Positions 1-3,220 of a DNA stretch of 8,116 nt are shown piece after piece (within the stretch, counting starts at the first letter, position 1; each line of letters starts with the position of its first letter). A program made the translations under genes and the position numbers. The stretch covers positions 1 to 8,116 of the forward strand of contig JAGUVP010000165.1 of assembly GCA_020062805.1 (NCBI GenBank), given 5' to 3'. A model generated the notes under the pieces. That model had not been told where the DNA came from. It saw only the letters and a list, made by a program, of their open reading frames with translations, and made no database searches. The stretch is from Candidatus Bipolaricaulis sp. Lineage in GTDB: Bacteria > Bipolaricaulota > Bipolaricaulia > Bipolaricaulales > Bipolaricaulaceae.

Positions 1-2
1 AG

Positions 3-137
3 GGGCAGCCGCTGGCCCGGCTGCACGTGGGCCGCCCCGACCGTGCCGATGAAGCGGCCAAGCTCGTGAGGGACGCCTACACCATCGGCTCCCAGCGAGT
101 TCGGCGGAAGCCCCTCATTCTCGGCCAGGTGCGGTAG
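3..137 (+). CDS. pyrimidine-nucleoside (thymidine) phosphorylase, C-terminal fragment
   Basis: The reading frame enters from the left edge and gives 44 residues ending at a TAG stop at 135-137. The text GQPLARLHVG, then EAAKLVRDAYTIG, then RKPLI, matches the end of the PYNP C-terminal domain, where family members read roughly GDPLATLHA...A...AYxIGxxPPxxxPLI. Enzymes of this family (DeoA/Pdp) cleave thymidine or uridine with phosphate in the cytoplasm, giving the base and (deoxy)ribose 1-phosphate for nucleoside salvage. The catalytic N-terminal and central parts lie outside the window, so substrate choice (thymidine only or all pyrimidines) cannot be judged. The gene is followed directly by a heptamer array and REP repeats with no clear T-rich terminator, so the repeat hairpins may form its 3' end. 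The family call rests on one short conserved tail. Confidence 0.75.
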   Translation, partial: GQPLARLHVGRPDRADEAAKLVRDAYTIGSQRVRRKPLILGQVR

Positions 138-142
138 AACGG

Positions 143-170
143 GGAGTCCGTTGTGCGTAGTCCGGGGTCC
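143..170 (-). repeat. GGACNNY heptamer array, minus strand, anchored to a REP
   Basis: Read on the minus strand, the GCTAC end of the first REP (at 171-197) continues without a gap into four in-phase heptamers: GGACCCC, GGACTAC, GCACAAC (degenerate) and GGACTCC. The same arrangement, REP GCTAC end followed by GGACNNY heptamers, occurs at 2458 and 2935 on the plus strand. I know no named family for it. Confidence 0.6.
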
Positions 171-289
171 GTAGCGTCGGACCCTGTGTCCGACGGCTGT
201 ACGAGGTTCTGTAGCGTCGCACCTTGTGTGCGACGGCCTTTCACGTAGCGTCGGCCCTTGCCTGCCTGCTGCAGGCAGGTGTCCGACGA
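171..289. repeat. REP cluster 1 (three REP hairpins)
   Basis: Three hairpins in plus orientation (head GTAGCGTCG, tail CGACGGC). The copy at 171-197 has stem and loop TCGGACCCTGTGTCCGA; the one at 211-238 has TCGCACCTTGTGTGCGA; the one at 245-289 has a long loop holding the inner palindrome CCTGCCTGCTGCAGGCAGG. The linker GGCCTTTCACGTAGC between copies two and three is the reverse complement of the GCTACGTGAAAGGCC linker in clusters 3 and 4. This cluster is therefore a standard REP block in opposite orientation. It lies between the phosphorylase gene and the small coiled-coil gene and contains no gene. Confidence 0.85.
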
Positions 290-328
290 ACGTCCCAAGG
301 TTGGTGGCGACGAACGCCTGGGAGGCCG

Positions 329-334
329 TAGAAT
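329..334 (+). promoter_or_regulatory. possible -10 box for the 51-residue gene
   Basis: TAGAAT at 329-334 matches TATAAT in five of six positions and would start transcription near 341, just before the ribosome binding site at 347-354. The candidate -35 (TGGCGA, 305-310, spacing 18) is poor, so only the -10 is offered. Confidence 0.35.
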
Positions 335-360
335 CCCCGCATAGCGAAAGGAGGTGGCCG

Positions 361-516
361 ATGGCCTACGTGACCAAGAAGGACCTTGTCGACAAGATCA
401 AGCCGATGCTCACCGAGCTATCCCAGCTTCACGAGGAGCTGGAATCGGCCCTCGAGCGGCTGGAAGACCTCGTGGACAAGGTCGAAGAGGCGCTGGACGA
501 AGCCGAAGACGACTGA
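361..516 (+). CDS. small acidic coiled-coil protein, function unknown
   Basis: This is a 51-residue protein. The ATG at 361 is chosen because AAAGGAGG at 347-354 sits six bases upstream; the frame stays open back to 226, but only through REP sequence. Residues 1-9 (MAYVTKKDL) are followed by a continuous amphipathic helix of heptads rich in Leu and Glu (for example LTELSQLHEELES at 17-29), and the tail EALDEAEDD is strongly acidic. There is no signal peptide, membrane segment, cysteine or recognisable catalytic motif, so a soluble cytoplasmic dimer or bundle is the simplest picture. It stands alone between REP clusters 1 and 2. It could be a small regulatory or chaperone-like protein, but nothing in the sequence or its neighbours fixes a role. 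Good codon structure and a perfect ribosome binding site support a real gene. Confidence 0.65.
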   Translation: MAYVTKKDLVDKIKPMLTELSQLHEELESALERLEDLVDKVEEALDEAEDD

Positions 517-538
517 CGTCGTCCCAAGGGGCGACTTC

Positions 539-765
539 GTAACGTCGGGGTTCATCCCCGACGGCCGTTCGGGTTGCGTCGGGGTTGTCCCCGACGGCCT
601 TTGGGTTCGTAGGGGCGGGGTTTATCCCCGCCCGCATCGTCGGACACAGGGTCCGACGCTACAGAACCAAGGCGCCGTCCGGACTTCGTAGCGTCGGGCT
701 TCATGCCCGACGGCCTTTCGTCGCCGACGATCCTGCGTCGCACGCAAGGTGCGACGCTACGGAAC
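539..765. repeat. REP cluster 2 (six REP hairpins)
   Basis: The gene-free stretch 517-823 is almost entirely REP. Plus-orientation copies lie at 539-566 (head GTAACG, stem TCGGGG/CCCCGA), 575-599 (short loop TTGT), 609-634 (stem shifted to GGGCGGGG/CCCCGCCC) and 688-715 (TCGGGC/GCCCGA). Minus-orientation copies lie at 638-667 (GTCGGACACAGGGTCCGAC, then GCTACAGAACC) and 736-765 (GTCGCACGCAAGGTGCGAC, then GCTACGGAACC). The copy at 609 replaces the T-A pair of the stem with a G-C pair on both arms, so pairing is kept. The linker TTTCGTCGCCGACGATCC between 688 and 736 recurs in clusters 3, 4 and 6. Confidence 0.85.
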
Positions 766-787
766 CTTCCCCGAGTGCGACGGCCTG

Positions 788-816
788 TTGACCCTCTTCC
801 TGCCTCTGAGTACGCT
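788..816 (+). promoter_or_regulatory. probable promoter of the DUF433/DUF5615 operon
   Basis: TTGACC (788-793), 17 bases, then TACGCT (811-816). The expected start of transcription, about seven bases after the -10, falls on 823-824, the GTG start codon itself. No Shine-Dalgarno sequence precedes that GTG, so the mRNA would be leaderless. The -35 is strong; the -10 matches consensus in only three positions. Confidence 0.5.
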
Positions 817-823
817 ACTCAAC

Positions 824-1051
824 GTGAACTACCGTGATCGGATCACCATCGAGCCGGGGCAGCGTGGCGGCAAGCCGTGCATCCGAGGCCTGCGAATCAC
901 GGTGCAAGACGTGCTGGAGTACCTCGCCTCCGGGATGACGGTCGAGGAGATCCTCGGGGATTTCCCCGATCTCACGCGCGAGGACATCCAGGCGTGCTTG
1001 GCGTTCGCGGCGGATCGGGAGCGTAAGCTCACCTCGATCCCCTCGGGATGA
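824..1051 (+). CDS. DUF433 antitoxin of a DUF433/DUF5615 toxin-antitoxin pair
   Basis: From GTG at 824 this is 75 residues, the usual DUF433 length. The diagnostic opening is RDRITIEPGQRGGKPCIRG, where the family has a GGKPxIRGTRI-like block, followed by ITVQDVLEYLASGMTVEEIL and a second helix pair, FPDLTREDIQACLAFAA. DUF433 proteins are small helix-turn-helix antitoxins usually paired with DUF5615 PIN-like toxins; they neutralise the partner and probably repress their own promoter. The frame is open upstream to 749, but that part reads REP and promoter sequence, so GTG 824 is preferred. It ends at TGA 1049-1051, overlapping the next gene by four bases (ATGA), which implies translational coupling. 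No ribosome binding site is visible and a leaderless start is likely. Confidence 0.85.
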   Translation: MNYRDRITIEPGQRGGKPCIRGLRITVQDVLEYLASGMTVEEILGDFPDLTREDIQACLAFAADRERKLTSIPSG

Positions 1052-1386
1052 AGCTGCTCTGGGACCATAATCTCTCCCCCCGGCTGGTACGCAGACTCGC
1101 TGACGTGTTCCCCGACAGCCTGCATGTGGCTGACGTGGGGCTGGCCGCAGCCGATGACGCCCAGGTGTGGGCGTTCGCCGCCGCTCATGGGTGCGCGATC
1201 GTGTCCAAGGATTCCGACTTCTTGCAGCGGAGCATCCTGTTCGGTCCGCCGCCCAAGGCGATCCGAATCCGTTGTGGGAACTGCAGCACAGCCGAGATCG
1301 AGGCGCTTCTGAGGAGGCGGTCAGGCCAAGTGCAGGCGTTCCTTCTCGACGAGACCACCGCGTTCCTCGTGTTGGGGCCGGAGTGA
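1048..1386 (+). CDS. DUF5615 PIN-like toxin
   Basis: The protein has 112 residues and starts at the ATG inside the ATGA overlap with the antitoxin. The opening KLLWDHNLSPRLVRRL carries the first PIN-type aspartate (D6). D36-D37 sit in the GLAAADDAQVWAFA segment, where the family has a GLxxAxDxxI pattern. The block AIVSKDSDFLQR (residues 50-61) supplies D55 and D57. These acidic residues resemble the metal-binding set of PIN ribonucleases, so RNA cleavage is the expected toxic activity, held in check by the DUF433 partner. The C-terminal part (about residues 74-112) contains the typical helix after IRIRCGN and a final strand FLLDETTAFLVL. Length and motifs are complete and nothing suggests inactivation. 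The target RNA cannot be told from sequence. Confidence 0.85.
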   Translation: MKLLWDHNLSPRLVRRLADVFPDSLHVADVGLAAADDAQVWAFAAAHGCAIVSKDSDFLQRSILFGPPPKAIRIRCGNCSTAEIEALLRRRSGQVQAFLLDETTAFLVLGPE

Positions 1387-1416
1387 AGGTCTCAGCGGTC
1401 AGAAACGCATCCTCTT

Positions 1417-1627
1417 CGTCGGACGCCTGCCTGCAGCAGGCAGGCAGGGGCCGACGCTACGTGAAAGGCCGTCGCACACAGGGTGCGACGCTACAGAACC
1501 GTGTTGTTGTAGCGTCGGGCTTCATCCCCGACGGCCTTTCGTCGCTGACGATCCCGCGTCGGACACAGGGTGCGACGCTACAGAACCTCTTACGTTCGTC
1601 GGACACGTGCTGTGCCGCTACGGAACC
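1417..1627. repeat. REP cluster 3 (five REP hairpins)
   Basis: The gene-free stretch 1387-1733 holds minus-orientation copies at 1417-1460 (long loop with the inner palindrome), 1468-1500, 1557-1586 and 1597-1627, and one plus copy at 1509-1536. Two copies have broken pairing that mixes two stem types: 1509 reads TCGGGCTTCATCCCCGA, with one C-C mismatch, and 1557 pairs a GGAC arm with a TGCG arm. The copy at 1597 is clearly decayed (GTGCTGTGCCGCTAC). After 1627 the cluster gives way to the hicBA promoter. Confidence 0.85.
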
Positions 1628-1644
1628 TGCGGATTGGCCGTTCG

Positions 1645-1673
1645 TTGACCGGGCATGGGCCCAGGAGTAGGCT
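1645..1673 (+). promoter_or_regulatory. probable promoter of the hicBA operon
   Basis: TTGACC (1645-1650), 17 bases, then TAGGCT (1668-1673). Transcription would start near 1680, leaving a leader of about 54 bases. It uses the same TTGACC-17 layout as the promoter at 788 and the one at 2988. Confidence 0.5.
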
Positions 1674-1690
1674 ACTTCCCAGGGCTCTCG

Positions 1691-1707
1691 CGGGCAACCG
1701 CCCGGTT
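1691..1707 (+). promoter_or_regulatory. inverted repeats in the hicBA leader, possible operator
   Basis: Two overlapping short inverted repeats lie between the predicted transcription start and the hicB ribosome binding site: CGGGC-AACC-GCCCG (1691-1704) and AACCG-CC-CGGTT (1696-1707). They could be an autoregulatory operator or just a leader hairpin. The arms are only five bases, so support is weak. Confidence 0.25.
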
Positions 1708-1733
1708 CGCCCCATGATGCGGAAGGAGGTGGG

Positions 1734-1946
1734 ATGAAATACCGCGTGATCATCGAGCAAGACGAGGACGGGGTGTACGTAGTGCAGTGCCCGTCGCTTC
1801 CCGGTTGCGTCTCTCAGGGGCGTACCCGGAACGAGGCGCGCGCCAACATCCGGGACGCGATCGCCGGCTACCTGACGAGCCTGAAGAAGCGTGGAGAGGC
1901 CGTTCCCCCACCGATTGAAGAGGAGATCGTAGAGGTCGGGGCTTGA
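1734..1946 (+). CDS. hicB: HicB-family antitoxin
   Basis: This is a 70-residue protein. AAGGAGGT at 1723-1730 lies just before the ATG at 1734. The sequence MKYRVIIEQDEDGVYVVQCP, then SLPGCVSQGRT, then NEARANIRDAIAGYL, is the typical HicB (COG1598) partial RNase H-like fold: a YRVxIEQDEDGxYV strand pair, the PxLPGCxxxG turn and the EAxxNIxxAI helix. Only a short acidic, proline-containing tail (VPPPIEEEIVEVGA) follows, with no added ribbon-helix-helix or helix-turn-helix domain, so this is the short antitoxin type. It binds and blocks HicA. Its end overlaps the toxin start by four bases (TTGA, 1943-1946), giving coupled translation in antitoxin-first order, common for short HicB/HicA pairs. 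Confidence 0.92.
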   Translation: MKYRVIIEQDEDGVYVVQCPSLPGCVSQGRTRNEARANIRDAIAGYLTSLKKRGEAVPPPIEEEIVEVGA

Positions 1947-2170
1947 CCAAGCTCCCGGCCCTTTCTGGGCGCGAGGTTGTCCAGGCGTTGCGCCGGTTGG
2001 GGTACGAACCCGACCATCAGACAGGGAGCCACATCATCCTGCGGCAGGCCGCGTCGCCTCACCGGCGGCTCACCGTGCCCGATCACAAGGAGATTGCCAA
2101 GGGCACCTTGCGGGCTGTGATCCGCCAAGCTGGGCTGACCGTGGACGAGTTCCTGGATCTCGTTGGATGA
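1943..2170 (+). CDS. hicA: HicA-family toxin (mRNA interferase)
   Basis: This is a 75-residue protein from TTG at 1943, the only start compatible with the overlap to hicB and with normal HicA length (COG1724). LSGREVVQALRRLGYEPDHQ forms the first helix and turn. It is followed by TGSHIILR with the expected catalytic histidine at residue 30, then LTVPDHKEIAKGTLRAVIRQ, the conserved VPxHxEIxKGTLRxIxRQ block, and the last helix GLTVDEFLDLV. HicA proteins have a double-stranded-RNA-binding-like fold and cut mRNA when HicB is lost. All key positions are present, so the toxin looks intact. A plus-orientation REP starts 15 bases after the stop and may form the 3' end of the transcript. Confidence 0.92.
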   Translation: MTKLPALSGREVVQALRRLGYEPDHQTGSHIILRQAASPHRRLTVPDHKEIAKGTLRAVIRQAGLTVDEFLDLVG

Positions 2171-2184
2171 GTACCCGAGTCCTG

Positions 2185-2450
2185 AACGTCGGGCTTCATG
2201 CCCGACGGCCTTTCGTCGCCGACGATCTCGCGTCGGACACAGGGTCCGACGCTACGTGAAAGGCCGTCGCACACAGGGTGCGACGCTACAGAACCGTGCT
2301 GTTGTAGCGTCGGGCTTCATGCCCGACGGCCTATTCGTCGCTGACGGTCCTGCGTCGCACACAGGGTGCGACGCTACGTGAAAGGCCGTCGCACACAAGG
2401 TGCGACGCTACAGAACCTCGGCGTTCGTCGCAGACAAGCTGTGACGCTAC
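2185..2450. repeat. REP cluster 4a (seven REP hairpins)
   Basis: Plus copies are at 2185-2210 and 2303-2331; minus copies are at 2231-2255, 2262-2294, 2353-2377, 2384-2415 and 2426-2450. The order plus, TTTCGTCGCCGACGATC linker, minus, GTGAAAGGCC linker, minus, AGAACCGTGCTGTT linker, plus is a regular BIME layout. It is shared with cluster 3 and, without the GTGAAAGGCC step, with cluster 6. The copy at 2426 is altered in its loop (CAGACAAGCTGTG). The block fills most of the first 280 bases after hicA. Confidence 0.88.
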
Positions 2451-2457
2451 AGATTCC

Positions 2458-2558
2458 GGACCACGGACTCTGGACTCTGGACCACGGACCCTGGACTCTG
2501 GACTACGGAGGACTCCGGACTCCGCCCCCTGGCCAACGGATCACGGATCACGGACACA
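2458..2558 (+). repeat. GGACNNY heptamer array
   Basis: Directly after the REP at 2426-2450, seven heptamers run in phase from 2458 (GGACCAC, GGACTCT, GGACTCT, GGACCAC, GGACCCT, GGACTCT, GGACTAC). After a three-base slip (GGA) come two copies of GGACTCC (2510-2523). A short break follows, then GGATCAC, GGATCAC and GGACACA (2538-2558). Because the period is seven, the run cannot code for a simple protein repeat in one frame. Confidence 0.8.
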
Positions 2559-2591
2559 CGTCCGGCCTCATCTGGACGATGCGGCTTCGGC

Positions 2592-2609
2592 GGGGGGGAC
2601 GGGCGGGGG
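2592..2609 (+). other. potential G-quadruplex sequence
   Basis: Seven G, AC, three G, C, five G on the plus strand meet the usual four-run G-quadruplex pattern with loops of one to two bases. It lies in the otherwise featureless stretch 2559-2671 between the heptamer array and REP cluster 4b. It is a motif match only. Confidence 0.4.
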
Positions 2610-2671
2610 TACGGTGAAGCCGACGATGGGACATCGAGTCGGAACGGGCCGCGGGGCGTCGCGCCGCCGTT

Positions 2672-2927
2672 GTAGCGTCGGGGTTCATCCCCGACGCCCG
2701 GCGTGGGGTACCGGTCTTGCGTCGGACACAGGGTCCGACGCTACGGAACCTCGGCGTTCGTCGCAGGCCTGCCTGCTGCAGGCAGGCACGCTGCGACGCT
2801 ACGGGAAAGGCACAGCCGCGGAAGGGCCGTCGCACACAAGGTGCGACTCTACAAGGCTTGGGCGGCCGTCGCACACAAGGTGCGACGCTACAGAACCCGT
2901 TGCGTCGGACACGGGGTGCGACGCTAC
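2672..2927. repeat. REP cluster 4b (six REP hairpins)
   Basis: One plus copy is at 2672-2699. Minus copies are at 2720-2750, 2759-2802 (long loop with the inner palindrome), 2825-2852 (GACTCTAC instead of GACGCTAC), 2864-2897 and 2903-2927 (mixed stem arms, GGAC against TGCG). Together with cluster 4a and the heptamers this makes 2171-2970 a gene-free repeat block of about 800 bases. Open frames across it are translations of repeats. Confidence 0.85.
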
Positions 2928-2934
2928 AGACTCC

Positions 2935-2969
2935 GGACCACGGACTCCGGATCACGGTTCACGGACCAC
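2935..2969 (+). repeat. GGACNNY heptamer array, second plus-strand copy
   Basis: Five in-phase units follow the REP at 2903-2927: GGACCAC, GGACTCC, GGATCAC, GGTTCAC and GGACCAC. The junction GCTACAGACTCCGGACCAC differs by one base from that at 2446 (GCTACAGATTCCGGACCAC), so REP and heptamers appear to share ancestry as one composite unit. Confidence 0.75.
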
Positions 2970-2987
2970 GCGAGCGGAAGCCCCGAT

Positions 2988-3016
2988 TTGACCGGGGAGA
3001 GGCGGAGGGCTACCAT
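2988..3016 (+). promoter_or_regulatory. probable upstream promoter of the envelope operon
   Basis: TTGACC (2988-2993), 17 bases, TACCAT (3011-3016). The start of transcription would be near 3023. It lies just beyond the last heptamer, 66 bases upstream of a second promoter. Confidence 0.5.
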
Positions 3017-3053
3017 ACGGGCCGTTGTCGTGCGAGCGGAGAGTGATACGTAC

Positions 3054-3082
3054 TTGACTGTGCAAGGGCGGAGTTGTACGAT
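3054..3082 (+). promoter_or_regulatory. probable downstream promoter of the envelope operon
   Basis: TTGACT (3054-3059), 17 bases, TACGAT (3077-3082). The start of transcription would be near 3089, giving a leader of about 130 bases before the TTG at 3221. Five of six -35 positions and four of six -10 positions match consensus, making it the best promoter in the window. Confidence 0.6.
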
Positions 3083-3143
3083 TCAGACAAGTTGTGCTCT
3101 ATGCGCACGAACGTTGGCGTTCTATCGGGGAGGTGGTGAGCGG

Positions 3144-3173
3144 TTGGCAAAACTCACAAGGGAGGCATCATGA
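3144..3173 (+). CDS. possible nine-residue leader peptide
   Basis: TTG at 3144 opens MAKLTREAS and stops at TGA 3171-3173, preceded by a GGGAGGTGG stretch at 3127-3135. Its stop overlaps the ATG at 3170, which opens the frame of the large secreted protein. This could couple translation, or the leader may be noise. There is no regulatory amino-acid run. I offer it only because start, ribosome binding site and ATGA overlap coincide within the operon leader. Confidence 0.2.
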   Translation: MAKLTREAS

Positions 3174-3205
3174 AGGGTGTGAGAGTTTCATCTATCGGTG
3201 AACGG

Positions 3206-3214
3206 AAAGGAGGT
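3206..3214 (+). promoter_or_regulatory. ribosome binding site deciding the TTG 3221 start
   Basis: AAAGGAGGT, a near-perfect anti-16S match, lies six bases before TTG at 3221. The competing ATG at 3170 has GGAGG only four bases upstream. Confidence 0.65.
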
Positions 3215-3220
3215 ACTACG

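Noticed and set aside
226..360. N-terminal extension of the 51-residue protein to 226
   Set aside because: The extra 45 codons are REP and leader sequence; a perfect ribosome binding site precedes ATG 361.
1167..1670. Open frame of 167 codons
   Set aside because: It overlaps the DUF5615 gene out of frame and then translates REP cluster 3, producing the recurring RRTQGATLQN text seen wherever minus REPs are read.
171..2927. Integron-type cassette array with attC sites between small toxin-antitoxin genes
   Set aside because: No paired RYYYAAC/GTTRRRY core sites, several repeats per gap instead of one per cassette, and no integrase; the RAYT explains the repeats better.
2548..2955. Minus-strand frame of 135 codons and plus frames over 2614-3173
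   Set aside because: They consist of translated REPs (SVAPCVRR-type repeats) and heptamers, with no ribosome binding site or recognisable domain.
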